The notes: generated by a model from the letters alone, not told the origin. Shown: positions 34,919 through 45,635, counted from the first letter of the stretch. The stretch: 64,000 nt of DNA from Parapedobacter pyrenivorans (GCF_014636865.1 NZ_BMER01000002.1:556292-620291); one strand, 5' to 3'. Program-made: numbers and translations.

Positions 34919-36355
34919 ATGAACAGAATAATCTGCGTCTTTTTACTGCTACCTATCTGCTCGGTCATCGCCCAAGAGGAAGAAAGTGATCGGCAAATCA
35001 ACCAAGCAGTATTCAACAAAATAGAATATCACTTCAACCTGCAAGAAACAGACTCCATTTATGCGCTGGCGGGCCCCAAGTTTAAGCAGGCCCTTTCCTT
35101 GCAGGCGTTCCAGACGGTCATGACACAGCAACTGTATCCGCTGGGACAAATCCAGTCTGCCGAATTGAAAAGCTATGAGAAAGGCACCGGTATCTACAAA
35201 TTGAACTTTCTCAGCACACCCCTGCAGGTTGTCTTGGCGCTTGATAGCCTACACCGGATCGAAACGTTCCTCTTCCAGCCCTATGCCGGCGATCCGGCAC
35301 CGGAAAAGACCGAGCCCATCCAATCTACCAATACCGCAGCGTCCAAACTTGATCGATACGTCGATTCGGTCGCTTTGGCATATAGCCGTAAAGGCCATAC
35401 ACACGCATTAGCCATTGGGATTGTCAACGCTGGAAAAACCAGTAGTTATTATTACGGTGAAACCGAAAAAGGAAACAAACGGCTTCCCGATGAGAACACC
35501 TTGTTTGAAATCGGATCGATCAGTAAAACGTTTACTGCTACATTGCTTGCTTACTTCGCACAAACACAACAGTTGAGTATCGACGATAGCATCACCAAAT
35601 ACCTGCCCGATTCCGTAGCGGCAAATCCCGATCTCCAGCGCATTACACTAAAGCAATTGGCTAACCATACGTCGGGGTTGCCGCGCATGCCAGCTAATAT
35701 CGATGCCTCTGCTGCTGCCCATCCCCTTGATCCCTACAAGGATTATACGAAAGAAAAGTTGTACGATTTCTTAAAATCCTACAAAGCAACTACGCCACCT
35801 GATTCCATTTACCAATACAGCAACTTAGGATATGGTCTTTTGGGCGACCTCCTTTCCAACATCAGTGGAAAAACCTACAATGAGATGGTACAGGAGCTAA
35901 TCTGCCAGCCCTTGGGGCTTCACAACACCACCGAGCATCCGAATCCTGACTCGCAATATGTAGCAAAGGTGTACAATGAAAAAGGCGTCGAAACCCCACT
36001 ATGGACGTTTGATGCGTTTGCTGCACATGGGGCACTGAAATCCACCGTACGAGATCTGTTGGCCTATGCAAAGGCCCATTTCAAAATGCCGGAAAGCGAT
36101 TTGGAACATGCGTTGGCCCGTACCCGCCAGTTCACCTATTTCAATCCACCCGACACCGACATTGGCCTGGCTTGGCATATGAACCTTGTTGGCGACGAAC
36201 TGATCTATTGGCACACTGGCGGCACCTTTGGAAGCAGCGGCTATATCGCCTTTACACCCGATAAAAAAATCGCAATCGTGGTACTCTCCAACACGGCTGA
36301 ATCCATCGATGCTGTTGGACTTGCGATTCTAAATCACGTCCTAACGACGCTGTAG
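34919..36355 (+). CDS. Serine hydrolase of the beta-lactamase/penicillin-binding (AmpC-like) family with N-terminal DUF3887-like domain
   Basis: 478 aa from the ATG at 34919; an ATG at 34907 adds four residues. A signal peptide (MNRIICVFLLLPICSVIAQ) is followed by a small alpha/beta domain (about 25-120) like DUF3887, then the class C beta-lactamase fold: GSISKTFTA carries the Ser-x2-Lys nucleophile, YQYSNLGYGLL the Tyr-x-Asn motif, and HTGGTFG the third box. Such proteins include esterases, D-aminopeptidases and carboxypeptidases; true beta-lactamase activity cannot be assumed. It follows the LytTR gene by 36 bases and is probably transcribed from its own promoter. Confidence 0.88.
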   Translation: MNRIICVFLLLPICSVIAQEEESDRQINQAVFNKIEYHFNLQETDSIYALAGPKFKQALSLQAFQTVMTQQLYPLGQIQSAELKSYEKGTGIYKLNFLSTPLQVVLALDSLHRIETFLFQPYAGDPAPEKTEPIQSTNTAASKLDRYVDSVALAYSRKGHTHALAIGIVNAGKTSSYYYGETEKGNKRLPDENTLFEIGSISKTFTATLLAYFAQTQQLSIDDSITKYLPDSVAANPDLQRITLKQLANHTSGLPRMPANIDASAAAHPLDPYKDYTKEKLYDFLKSYKATTPPDSIYQYSNLGYGLLGDLLSNISGKTYNEMVQELICQPLGLHNTTEHPNPDSQYVAKVYNEKGVETPLWTFDAFAAHGALKSTVRDLLAYAKAHFKMPESDLEHALARTRQFTYFNPPDTDIGLAWHMNLVGDELIYWHTGGTFGSSGYIAFTPDKKIAIVVLSNTAESIDAVGLAILNHVLTTL

Positions 36356-36373
36356 ACCGTAAAATTATAGCGG

Positions 36374-38926
36374 CTACACCTCTTTGCGTAAAATCGCTAA
36401 TGGCGGACGACGGGTAATCCCCCGACTATTGGCCAATCCGATCAATACGGTCAACAGCGCTATACCCAGCATCAACAGGAGCATCAACGTGATATTCGGC
36501 GTGAAAGGGATTTCAAAACTATATACGGCCAACGCCCAACTACCGCCCAATGCCAAGAGTACACCGGTGAAGGCTGCGATCATCCCCAAAAAAAAGTATT
36601 CTAACGCGGTGATAATCAAAATCTGCCGCCTGGAGGCCCCCATGGTGCGCAGCAGTACGCTTTCCTTGATCCGCTGGTATTTACTAATCATGACAGAAGC
36701 AATCAACACCACGAAACCAGTAAGGATACTAAACCCGCCCATGAAACGGATAACGAAGCCAATCTTTTCAAGGATTTCATCGAGCACGGCGAGGATCAGG
36801 CCCAAATCAATAATCGATACATTGGGAAACTCCCTCACCATCGCCTGCTGCATCCGTGCTGAAACCGCCTCGTCCGGGACACGCGTCATTAATACGTGGA
36901 ACTGTGGAGCATCGTCGATAACACCCATTGGGAAGATGAGCCTGAAATTAGTCTGCACACGGTTCCAATCGACCTCCCTTAAGCTACCCACGATGGCCGG
37001 TACGCGCACGCCCTGCACATTAAACAGCAGCTCATCCCCGATATCCACCCGTATGCGGCGCGCGTAGCCCTCTTCAAGTGAAACGCGAGCGGTATCGCCA
37101 TCTGCGGTCTCACCGATCCATTCTCCAGAAGTAACCTTTTCCGAGTCACTGAGTTTTGACCGATAGGTAGACCGTAATTCACCCCCCAATGCGCGACGGG
37201 ACACCTGGAGGGTGCTATCCTGCCGGGCATCTTCGGCGGTCACCCCATTGATAGCTTCCAATTGTACCGTTACGATAGGCACCTCATCCAATACAGGCAG
37301 TCCCTGTGCTTTCACCAAGCTGGCAACGGCTGCCTTCTGTGAGGACTGGATATCAAACAGCACCATATTCGGCTGGTTCTCGCTGGCGGACAGGGATACC
37401 CGGGCGATGAGCATCCCTTGTACAGAAATTAACGTGGCGATGAAAGCGGTACCCAGTCCGATTGCTATGATTAAGATGACGGTCTGGTTATTGGGCCGGA
37501 ACAGGTTGGAAAGCCCCTGTCGCCATAAATAACTCCATGAGGTCGGGAAGAAACGTCTAATAAGCCAAACAAGTGCGCTTGCCGCCGCATACAACAACAT
37601 AAAAGAAACGGCAACACCACCTATAAACGCCAATGTCTGCAAGACGCCCTCCAATTGGAGGAAGGCATAAGCAAAGATAAATAATGCAATGATGCCATAC
37701 ACCGCCCAACTCCACCGGTCTTTGATAGGACTCGGTGTATCCAGCGACAACCGCAATGTATTAAGGGGGGCGATATTGCGGATGCCGATGAGCGGCAATA
37801 AGGCAAACAGAAGTGATATCCATACGCCAAGGCCGATACCTTGGGCAATGGCACTCCAAGAGATATCGCTGCTAATAGTCACAGGAACAAAATCCCTGAA
37901 CACCAACGGCAGCAATTGTTGAATTAATGTACCAAGCGATGCGCCCACCACCGAACCAATGAATCCTACCCCCATCACCTGTACCAGGTAAATCAAAAAC
38001 GCCTGTCGCGACGTCGCACCCAAGCAGCGCAGTATCGCGATGCTAGTTAGTTTTTCCTTAATGTAGATGTGAATCGCACTCGATACGCCAATGCATCCCA
38101 ACAAGAGCGCTACAAATCCTACCAATGACAAGAATTTATTCAGATCAGAAAAAGACCTTCCCGTATCCCGCTTTCGTGAAGCAATGGTATCGTAGCCCAT
38201 GCGGTGCACTTCCAATAAAGAATCCAGGCCATCAGTAAGTGCATCGGCATCGGTTGTGGGCGGTAAATGGAAATAATAGCTATAATTGATCCGGCTCCCC
38301 TTTTGGTTAAGGCCGGTAGCAGGCAAATACTCCAATGGTATGAATACGGCGGGGGCCATGGTACTGGAAATGCCACTTTGCCCTGGAGCCTGCTCCAGCC
38401 GTCCCGCAATTTCAAACATGACCTCTCCCACCTTTACCGAGTCTCCGACTTCTGCATTGAATTGCAGCATCAATGTCTTGTCAACCAAGGCCTGCCGGCG
38501 CCCCCTGAAGGTTGTCCCAGCCGTTGCGGGCACGGTCTCTAACTCGCCGTAGTAGGGAAAATCGCCGCTCAGCGCCCGTATCTGCACGAGACGGGTACCG
38601 CCATTATTGGCAAATAGCACCATCGACGCAAAGCTCTGTTCTTCAGCATAGCTTTGACTCAATCCATGGATGGAATCGACGATATGTTGGCCTTCGTCAG
38701 CCAATTCCCGGTTACTCTCGAGCACCAGATCAGCGCCGATCAGGGTGGCTGCCTGATTATCGATATCTTTCGCTAGATTATCACCGAAGGAATAGATAGC
38801 CACAAGCGCTGCGATACCGATGATGATCGATGAGATGAAGAGAAACAGCCGCGAGCGGTTCCTCCGGCTATCGCGCCACGCCATCCGAGCTATCCAACTG
38901 AATGTAATCCGGTTATGTTGAGGCAT
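36374..38926 (-). CDS. ABC transporter permease with two FtsX/MacB domains
   Basis: 850 aa. An N-terminal membrane span (about 20-45) and a periplasmic MacB-PCD-like domain precede three spans of the first FtsX domain (FVALLLGCIGVSSAIHIYIKEKLTSIAILRCLGAT), then two linker spans, a second periplasmic region and a second FtsX domain (VMISKYQRIKESVLLRTMGASRRQILII). This is the layout of the YbbP/lipoprotein-release type of exporters that move hydrophobic or lipidated substrates without crossing the membrane themselves. The ATPase gene precedes it with a 2-base gap. The YbbA/YbbP pair is the nearest known relative; the substrate is unknown. Confidence 0.9.
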   Translation of the reverse strand: MPQHNRITFSWIARMAWRDSRRNRSRLFLFISSIIIGIAALVAIYSFGDNLAKDIDNQAATLIGADLVLESNRELADEGQHIVDSIHGLSQSYAEEQSFASMVLFANNGGTRLVQIRALSGDFPYYGELETVPATAGTTFRGRRQALVDKTLMLQFNAEVGDSVKVGEVMFEIAGRLEQAPGQSGISSTMAPAVFIPLEYLPATGLNQKGSRINYSYYFHLPPTTDADALTDGLDSLLEVHRMGYDTIASRKRDTGRSFSDLNKFLSLVGFVALLLGCIGVSSAIHIYIKEKLTSIAILRCLGATSRQAFLIYLVQVMGVGFIGSVVGASLGTLIQQLLPLVFRDFVPVTISSDISWSAIAQGIGLGVWISLLFALLPLIGIRNIAPLNTLRLSLDTPSPIKDRWSWAVYGIIALFIFAYAFLQLEGVLQTLAFIGGVAVSFMLLYAAASALVWLIRRFFPTSWSYLWRQGLSNLFRPNNQTVILIIAIGLGTAFIATLISVQGMLIARVSLSASENQPNMVLFDIQSSQKAAVASLVKAQGLPVLDEVPIVTVQLEAINGVTAEDARQDSTLQVSRRALGGELRSTYRSKLSDSEKVTSGEWIGETADGDTARVSLEEGYARRIRVDIGDELLFNVQGVRVPAIVGSLREVDWNRVQTNFRLIFPMGVIDDAPQFHVLMTRVPDEAVSARMQQAMVREFPNVSIIDLGLILAVLDEILEKIGFVIRFMGGFSILTGFVVLIASVMISKYQRIKESVLLRTMGASRRQILIITALEYFFLGMIAAFTGVLLALGGSWALAVYSFEIPFTPNITLMLLLMLGIALLTVLIGLANSRGITRRPPLAILRKEV

Positions 38927-38928
38927 GG

Positions 38929-39621
38929 CTATAACACGTTATTTTCCATCGTATCCGAAACTACCGTGCCACCCTTCATGCGGATGATACGCTGGGTTTT
39001 AGACGCCAGCTCCAAGTCATGGGTTACCAATACCAATGTCGTTCCCATATCCCTGTTCAGGCTAAACAATAAGTTTTCAACCGTTTCACTGGTATCGGCA
39101 TCAAGGTTACCTGTCGGCTCATCGGCAAACAGAATTTTGGGTGAATTGGAAAACGCACGCGCAATGGAAACCCGTTGCTGCTCACCGCCCGATAATTGCA
39201 ACGGATAATGGTGGCCACGGTCAGCGAGACCAACTTTATCCAATAATTCCTGCGCCGTCGCTTTGCAATTGCGCTCGCCGCGCAACTCTAGTGGCACCAT
39301 CACATTTTCCAAGGCCGTCAGGGTGGGAAGTAATTGGAAATTCTGGAATACAAACCCCACATGCTGGTTGCGTACCCTAGCCCGCTCATCTTCTCCAAGG
39401 GCGTCCAAGGATATGCCATTCAACACGATGTCGCCCGCGCTCACGCGATCCAAGCCGGCACACAGCCCCAATAATGTAGTCTTACCGCTTCCCGAAGGTC
39501 CAACAATTGCTATTGTGGACGCCGTTTCGACCTCAAAGTTAATTTGCTGCAAAACAGCAAGGGATCTGCCTGCGCTTCGATAGGTCTTGTCAACTCCCTG
39601 TACACTTAAAATAACTGCCAC
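38929..39621 (-). CDS. ABC transporter ATP-binding protein (LolD/MacB/YbbA type)
   Basis: 230 aa with a GTG start preceded by GGAG. Walker A is GPSGSGKTTLLGLCAG, the Q-loop is FQNFQLLPTLTALENVMVPLEL, the signature is LSGGEQQRVSIARAF and Walker B is ILFADEPTGNLD, followed by the H-loop LVTHDLELA. The FQ-F-LLP-TA-ENV pattern is typical of ATPases that pair with FtsX-type permeases. It forms an operon with the 850-aa permease just downstream. There is no periplasmic adaptor gene here, so it is more YbbA- than MacB-like. Confidence 0.94.
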   Translation of the reverse strand: MAVILSVQGVDKTYRSAGRSLAVLQQINFEVETASTIAIVGPSGSGKTTLLGLCAGLDRVSAGDIVLNGISLDALGEDERARVRNQHVGFVFQNFQLLPTLTALENVMVPLELRGERNCKATAQELLDKVGLADRGHHYPLQLSGGEQQRVSIARAFSNSPKILFADEPTGNLDADTSETVENLLFSLNRDMGTTLVLVTHDLELASKTQRIIRMKGGTVVSDTMENNVL

Positions 39622-40063
39622 TTGTTCTCCAATTAGTCAATATATCCGTAAAAATAAGCTATTCAACTCCATAACAAGAAGCTGCACACTAAATAAACCG
39701 ATGAACGCATGGTTTTGACTGCTGTCTAACCACCTTGTTACACATAAATCCGTTGAAGGTTAAGTAGTCGGCACCTTATTGTAAAAATGATATTACAGCT
39801 AACCGCAATCCTATCTTCTATTTCCGATATTGCCTCATGAATACCCGATGCACTACGGCCACAGAAGCTTCGGATTACCTGTTTCAATCGGTCGACTATT
39901 TAAAAAAACACAACAACATCACACAAAATCATATAATTTCTCATCAAACATTAAAAAATCTTACATTTTTAATAAAAAAAATAAGGAAATATCATTTTTT
40001 TTTTCGAATATTGAACCGAATTAAAAAAAACAACACAATACACCAACAAATAATAAAAACTAA
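39622..40063. other. Intergenic region upstream of glutamine synthetase III; AT-rich in its 3' half
   Basis: A 442-base gap between the divergent ABC ATPase and glutamine synthetase genes. Bases 39898-40063 are very rich in A and T, with runs of A and a T-run near 39993-40003, unlike the surrounding DNA. I see no credible gene: the open frames here have lysine- and asparagine-rich translations without family features. TACATTTT at about 39961-39968 is a -7-like box with one mismatch. It probably holds the control region of the glutamine synthetase gene. Confidence 0.5.
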
Positions 40064-42250
40064 ATGTCAGGACTAAGATTTAAGGCGGTCGAGGCTGCTA
40101 TTTCTCGACTAAGCAACAGTAAAACCAACGAAACGATCAAGCCTTCATCCTACTACTGTAAAAATGTATTCACCACGGCAAAGATGAAGGAATACCTTCC
40201 CAAAAATGCGTACGCCGAATTGATGGAAACAATAGACGAAGGAAAAGCAATTAGCCTGGATCTTGCCGAACACATCTCCCAAGCGATGAAAAGTTGGGCT
40301 ATCAGCAACGGTGTGACGCACTACACACACTGGTTCCAACCACTTACAGGTGCCACTGCTGAAAAACACGATGCATTCTTTGAGCCCATGCCCGATGGTT
40401 CGGCCATCGACAAGTTTACAGCCAGTGCCCTGGTACAACAGGAGCCGGATGCATCCAGTTTTCCGAGCGGCGGCATCCGCAATACATTTGAGGCCCGGGG
40501 TTATACCGGATGGGATCCATCTTCACCTGCATTTATCTTCGAGACCGGCGGCGGAAAAACGCTGTGTATCCCTACCATTTTTGTATCGTACACTGGCGAG
40601 GCATTGGATTACAAAGCGCCTTTATTGAAAGCTATCAATGCGCTGGATAAAGCTGCGGTAGACGTGGCTAATTTCTTTGATAAGTCTATTACCAAGGTAA
40701 ACGCGTCACTTGGTATTGAGCAGGAATATTTCTTGGTCGATTTGGCGCTATTCAACGCCCGCCCTGATTTGCAACTGACGGGCCGCACCTTATTCGGCCA
40801 CATGTCGGCAAAGGGCCAGCAGTTGGAAGACCATTATTTTGGTGCGATACCCGAGCGGGTATTGGCTTTTATGGTTGATCTGGAGGAAGAAGCACTTAAG
40901 TTGGGCATCCCTTTGAAGACCCGCCACAATGAAGTAGCCCCCTCCCAGTTTGAATGTGCGCCGATGTTTGAGGAAATCAACTTAGCCATAGACCACAATC
41001 AGTTGTTGCTCAACTTGATGGAACAAGTAGCACTACGGCATAAATTCAAAGTGTTGATCCACGAAAAACCGTATGCAGACATCAACGGATCCGGCAAGCA
41101 CAACAACTGGTCGATGATTACGAATACGGGGGTCAATTTGCTTTCTCCCGGTAAGACACCTAAGAACAACCTGATGTTCCTGTCGTTCTTCGTGAACGTC
41201 ATCAAAGCGGTGCACGAAAACGCCGACTTGCTGCGTGCATCTATAGCGAGTGCAGCCAATGACCATCGTTTGGGTGCCAACGAAGCGCCCCCTGCTATCA
41301 TTTCTATTTTCTTAGGCAGCCAGCTGAATGCGGTACTCGATGAAGTGGAGACTGCAAGGGTAGCCAAAAAAGTAAAAAATGAGGCATTGTTGTGGCATGG
41401 AATCCCTAAAATACCGGAATTGACGCTTGACAATACTGATCGTAACCGGACTTCTCCCTTTGCCTTTACGGGCAATAAATTTGAATTCCGGGCTGTAGGC
41501 TCCTCGTCAAATAGCGCCAGCCCGATGACAGTGCTCAGCGCTATCGTAGCGGATCAATTGATCGAGTTCAAGACCGAGGTAGACAAACAGATCAAGAAAG
41601 GCACGAAAAAGGACCTTGCCTTGCTGAATGTGGTTCGCAAATACATCAAGGAATCCAAGGCCATCCGCTTCGAAGGAAACGGATATAGCCAGGAGTGGGA
41701 GGAAGAAGCACTCAAGCGAGGTCTTTCCAACATAAAAACCACTCCCAAAGCGCTGGATGTTTATGTAAATGAAAAATCGCTGGAATTATTTGAAAGACTA
41801 TCCGTACTTAGCAAACGGGAGAGCGAAGCTCGCCACGAAATTCTCTTGGAGAGCTACTACAAAAAAATACAGATCGAGGCCCGTGTCATCGGCGAGATTG
41901 TCAGCAACTTAATTGCCCCTGCTGCCTTCCGCTATCAGAATGATTTGATCGTGAATGTCAAAGGGCTGAAAGAGCTGGGGCTTAAACCGGATGCATATGG
42001 TTCGCAATCCAACCTGATCGAACGTATCTCCAATCACATCAATACCATTCTTATAGACGCAGAAGCAATGCGCCAAGAACGCAAGAAGGCCAACGTGTTG
42101 GAAGATGTGCGTGAAAAAGCCATCGCTTATGATGAAAACGTGAAACCTTATTTCGACCAGATCAGGTATCACCTTAATAAGCTGGAGCAGATTGTGGATG
42201 ACCGCCAATGGCCGTTGCCCAAATTGCGTGAGCTCCTGTTCGTAAGATAA
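40064..42250 (+). CDS. glnN: Glutamine synthetase type III
   Basis: 728 aa, the size of the large GSIII enzymes, which share only the core with the 450-aa GSI. It makes glutamine from glutamate, ammonia and ATP. The GSIII-type N-terminal region includes YTHWFQPLTGATAEKHDAF and SSFPSGGIRNTFEARGYT; the catalytic core has GIEQEYFLVD (metal-binding Glu), KTRHNEVAPSQFE and DINGSGKHNNWSM, followed by NRTSPFAFTGNKFEFRAVGSS. The C-terminal helical extension (about 560-728) is charged. It is monocistronic, with a strong terminator after the stop and a long AT-rich leader region upstream. Confidence 0.96.
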   Translation: MSGLRFKAVEAAISRLSNSKTNETIKPSSYYCKNVFTTAKMKEYLPKNAYAELMETIDEGKAISLDLAEHISQAMKSWAISNGVTHYTHWFQPLTGATAEKHDAFFEPMPDGSAIDKFTASALVQQEPDASSFPSGGIRNTFEARGYTGWDPSSPAFIFETGGGKTLCIPTIFVSYTGEALDYKAPLLKAINALDKAAVDVANFFDKSITKVNASLGIEQEYFLVDLALFNARPDLQLTGRTLFGHMSAKGQQLEDHYFGAIPERVLAFMVDLEEEALKLGIPLKTRHNEVAPSQFECAPMFEEINLAIDHNQLLLNLMEQVALRHKFKVLIHEKPYADINGSGKHNNWSMITNTGVNLLSPGKTPKNNLMFLSFFVNVIKAVHENADLLRASIASAANDHRLGANEAPPAIISIFLGSQLNAVLDEVETARVAKKVKNEALLWHGIPKIPELTLDNTDRNRTSPFAFTGNKFEFRAVGSSSNSASPMTVLSAIVADQLIEFKTEVDKQIKKGTKKDLALLNVVRKYIKESKAIRFEGNGYSQEWEEEALKRGLSNIKTTPKALDVYVNEKSLELFERLSVLSKRESEARHEILLESYYKKIQIEARVIGEIVSNLIAPAAFRYQNDLIVNVKGLKELGLKPDAYGSQSNLIERISNHINTILIDAEAMRQERKKANVLEDVREKAIAYDENVKPYFDQIRYHLNKLEQIVDDRQWPLPKLRELLFVR

Positions 42251-42274
42251 CTCACCCCGTTAAACTTAAATTCC

Positions 42275-42305
42275 GGCGGCTTCCTTATTGGGGGCCGCCT
42301 TTTTT
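42275..42305 (+). terminator. Rho-independent terminator of the glutamine synthetase gene
   Basis: GGCGGC (42275-42280) and GCCGCC (42294-42299) form a GC-rich stem with a 13-base loop, followed by six T (42300-42305). The last codons of the convergent DUF2721 gene overlap its 3' half (that gene ends at 42285). Confidence 0.85.
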
Positions 42306-42743
42306 CTTATCAAATTTTCTTTTGATATACCCTGTCAATGAGGAATCATCCCCTTCTTCCATATCGCTCAGTTCCAACTCCAGAGCCTTGTTACTTACTT
42401 GGATTTCAAGCAAAGAAATAAACAATGAAATCACAAAGAAAAGCAAGCTAAGGGCAAACGTCAATTCGATGAGAAATTGATGTTCTACGTAGATGCAATA
42501 CATGCATGCAATGCACGTGACGAAACTCACCACTCCCATGGCCTGCATCTGCTTGATGAGTTTGAGGCGATAGCGAAGGTTTTTGATCTGCCCATGCAGC
42601 ACCCCACTTTTATTATGTTCAAGGTATTTGGCATGTAAGCTCCGAACCAGTGCCGCAAGTGCCAAAAATCGGTTGGTATAAGCCAACATAATCAAGCTTA
42701 TGGCAGGAAAAAGCAAGGCTGCGGTATTGAATGTTATGTTCAT
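42285..42743 (-). CDS. DUF2721-family membrane protein
   Basis: 152 aa from the ATG at 42743 (MNITFNTAALLFPAISLIMLAYTNRF); an in-frame ATG at 42824 would put the start inside the promoter of the methionine operon. Three membrane spans are visible: about 8-28, then two close together near 85-105 and 110-130, with a long cytoplasmic loop between the first and second. The family is widespread and has no known function. The C-terminus is charged (DMEEGDD, KRKFDKKKGG). Its 3' end overlaps the glutamine synthetase terminator; its start is divergent from the metY leader. Confidence 0.8.
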   Translation of the reverse strand: MNITFNTAALLFPAISLIMLAYTNRFLALAALVRSLHAKYLEHNKSGVLHGQIKNLRYRLKLIKQMQAMGVVSFVTCIACMYCIYVEHQFLIELTFALSLLFFVISLFISLLEIQVSNKALELELSDMEEGDDSSLTGYIKRKFDKKKGGPQ

Positions 42744-42767
42744 CCTTGCAAAAAAATCAAAAAAACT

Positions 42768-42798
42768 TTGCACAACCAAATCACACCGTTTATATTTG
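42768..42798 (+). promoter_or_regulatory. Promoter of the metY-metX-hom operon
   Basis: TTG at 42768-42770 (in CTTTG) and TATATTTG at 42791-42798 are 20 bp apart, a full match to the Bacteroidota consensus. Transcription should start near 42803, about 50 bases before the SAM riboswitch. Confidence 0.7.
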
Positions 42799-42850
42799 CA
42801 ACCGTTGTGTGGATATACACACACAAATCAATTCCTCATCACACAGGTCT

Positions 42851-42966
42851 TGGTTTATAAAGAAGTGGCGAGAGACTGGCTCAATGACCCACTGGCAACC
42901 ATCCGCAAAAGGGGGAAAAGGTGCCAATTCCTGTCCCAATTGATATTCGTTGGGAGCATATAAAAA
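42851..42966 (+). promoter_or_regulatory. SAM-I riboswitch (S-box)
   Basis: The conserved core is clear: AGAAGTGGCGAGAGACTGGC at 42861-42880, then AATGACCCACTGGCAACC (42883-42900) and GGTGCCAATTCCTG (42920-42933). P1 is TTTATA (42854-42859) with TATAAA (42959-42964); P2 closes GTGG (42865-42868) with CCAC (42889-42892); P4 is TCCCAA (42934-42939) with TTGGGA (42950-42955). SAM-I binds S-adenosylmethionine and shuts down methionine genes. It lies between the promoter and a 45-codon leader ORF, which starts 10 bases after P1. No T-run follows P1, so control of leader translation or of a later structure is more likely than simple termination. Confidence 0.9.
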
Positions 42967-42973
42967 TAAGACT

Positions 42974-43111
42974 ATGACTACTTATTCAGCAAACAACAAT
43001 CATTATTTGGCTACCCGAAGGTTCCCCCGTGGCCGTACCATCGCTACTATCGCCGCCACTCAATACGAGCGAATGCGTTGCGGGATGACGCATCTATGTT
43101 ATTGCTGTTAA
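42974..43111 (+). CDS. Candidate cysteine-rich leader peptide upstream of metY (45 aa)
   Basis: ATG at 42974, TAA at 43109. The 45-residue product is basic in the middle (LATRRFPRGRT) and ends MTHLCYCC, with three of its last four residues cysteine and a fourth at position 36. The frame starts 10 bases after the SAM-I P1 stem and ends 121 bases before metY. Its end overlaps three alternative hairpins: ATGCGT/ACGCAT (43073-43078/43088-43093), CGGGAT/ATCCCG (43081-43086/43111-43116) around the cysteine codons, and GTTGCGGGA (43077-43085) with TCCCG and CAAC (43128-43139, bulged). This is the layout of translational attenuation by cysteine. No ribosome-binding site is obvious, as usual in this phylum. 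Confidence 0.55.
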   Translation: MTTYSANNNHYLATRRFPRGRTIATIAATQYERMRCGMTHLCYCC

Positions 43112-43139
43112 TCCCGAAAACGTGCTGTCCCGGTGCAAC
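43073..43139 (+). promoter_or_regulatory. Mutually exclusive hairpins over the leader cysteine codons (attenuator-like)
   Basis: The strand 43077-43086 can pair with 43111-43116 (CGGGAT/ATCCCG, 6 bp) or with 43128-43139 (GTTGCGGGA against TCCCG-GTG-CAAC, 9 bp with a 3-base bulge), while ATGCGT/ACGCAT (43073-43078/43088-43093) excludes both. The cysteine codons lie at 43097-43108. No U-run terminator follows, so if it acts, it probably controls translation or RNA stability. Confidence 0.4.
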
Positions 43140-43187
43140 CTGCTGTTCCATACGGTAGCTATACCATATCGCCACATCTCCGTTTAA

Positions 43188-44537
<1,350 letters not shown>

Positions 44538-44573
44538 GAGTCGCATCGCTGCGAACTATTCAATGTACAAACG

Positions 44574-45635
44574 ATGAGCACGTCAACAACATTCAACTAT
44601 CCAAGAACATTCAGGCTCGAAAGCGGAAAACGCATCAAGAATCTCGAGATTGCCTATCATAGCTATGGCACATTGAATGCAAGGAAGGACAACGTCGTAT
44701 GGGTATGCCATGCCCTTACGGCCAATTCCGATGTCTTTGAATGGTGGCCCGGATTATTTGGCGAGAACGATCTGTTCAATCCGAATGACTATTTCATCGT
44801 TTGTGCAAACGTCATCGGCTCACCATACGGAAGCACAAACCCATTAAGCATCGATTCCGCAACCGGCCAACCCTATTACCTCTCGTTTCCGCAGTTTTCG
44901 GTCCGGGATCTGGTCGCCGCCCATAAACTGCTGGCAGACCATCTTGGCATCCGCAAAATAGCGGTAACAATTGGGGGATCGTTGGGCGGCCAACAGGCCT
45001 TAGAGTGGGCGATTGCCGATCCGGACCGCATGGACAACCTAATCTTGGTGGCTACAAACGCGGTGCACTCGCCCTGGGGTATTGCATTCAACGAAAGCCA
45101 GCGGTTGGCCATCAGTACCGACCGCACTTTTTATTCCAACATACCGAATGGCGGGGCAAAAGGACTGAAAGCAGCTCGTAGCATTGCGCTGCTTTCCTAC
45201 CGCGGATACCACGCCTATGGAACTACCCAGCAGGAAATGTCAAATGAAAAGCAAGATGACTTCCGAGCATCGTCTTACCAGAATTACCAAGGTGAGAAGC
45301 TGGTCAAACGTTTCAATGCGTACAGCTATTGGTTTCTCAGCAAAGCGATGGATGGCCATAATGTGGGGCGTGGCTACCAAAGTGTTCCGGACGCACTGCG
45401 TGGCGTTAAGGCAAAGACGTTGGTCATCGGTATCAGCACAGACCTGCTGTTTCCCGTGGAAGAACAGAAATTCCTAGCTAACCACATCACGGATGCGAAG
45501 TACACTGAGATAAGCTCCTTATACGGACATGATGGATTCCTCATCGAAACCAAACGGATAACCGAAGAAATCTCCCATTTCTTCAATACGGACAAAAAAC
45601 ACCGACACGAACCTATTTATCAACAAGTGGGTTAA
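44574..45635 (+). CDS. metX: Homoserine O-acetyltransferase
   Basis: 353 aa alpha/beta hydrolase-fold enzyme that acetylates homoserine with acetyl-CoA, the step before MetY. HALTANSDVFEWWPGLFG and NVIGSPYGSTNPLSI are typical of MetX; GGSLGGQQALEW holds the nucleophile serine, ISTDLLFPVEEQ the aspartate and YGHDGFLIE the histidine of the triad. A succinyl-CoA preference cannot be excluded from sequence alone. It lies between metY and hom and shares their transcript under the SAM-I/leader control. Confidence 0.94.
   Translation: MSTSTTFNYPRTFRLESGKRIKNLEIAYHSYGTLNARKDNVVWVCHALTANSDVFEWWPGLFGENDLFNPNDYFIVCANVIGSPYGSTNPLSIDSATGQPYYLSFPQFSVRDLVAAHKLLADHLGIRKIAVTIGGSLGGQQALEWAIADPDRMDNLILVATNAVHSPWGIAFNESQRLAISTDRTFYSNIPNGGAKGLKAARSIALLSYRGYHAYGTTQQEMSNEKQDDFRASSYQNYQGEKLVKRFNAYSYWFLSKAMDGHNVGRGYQSVPDALRGVKAKTLVIGISTDLLFPVEEQKFLANHITDAKYTEISSLYGHDGFLIETKRITEEISHFFNTDKKHRHEPIYQQVG

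Noticed and set aside
36384-37067. 227-codon plus-strand frame opposite the ABC permease
   Set aside because: Composition (Ser, Thr, Arg, Ile-rich) is that of an antisense shadow, and the permease strand has clear FtsX domains.
39830-40076. Two frames of 64 and 79 codons before glutamine synthetase III
   Set aside because: Translations are Lys/Asn/Ile-rich from the AT-rich leader, and the longer one runs into the start of glutamine synthetase.
42700-42963. Frames of 70-87 codons over the metY upstream region
   Set aside because: They cover the promoter and the SAM-I aptamer, whose structure accounts for the conserved sequence.
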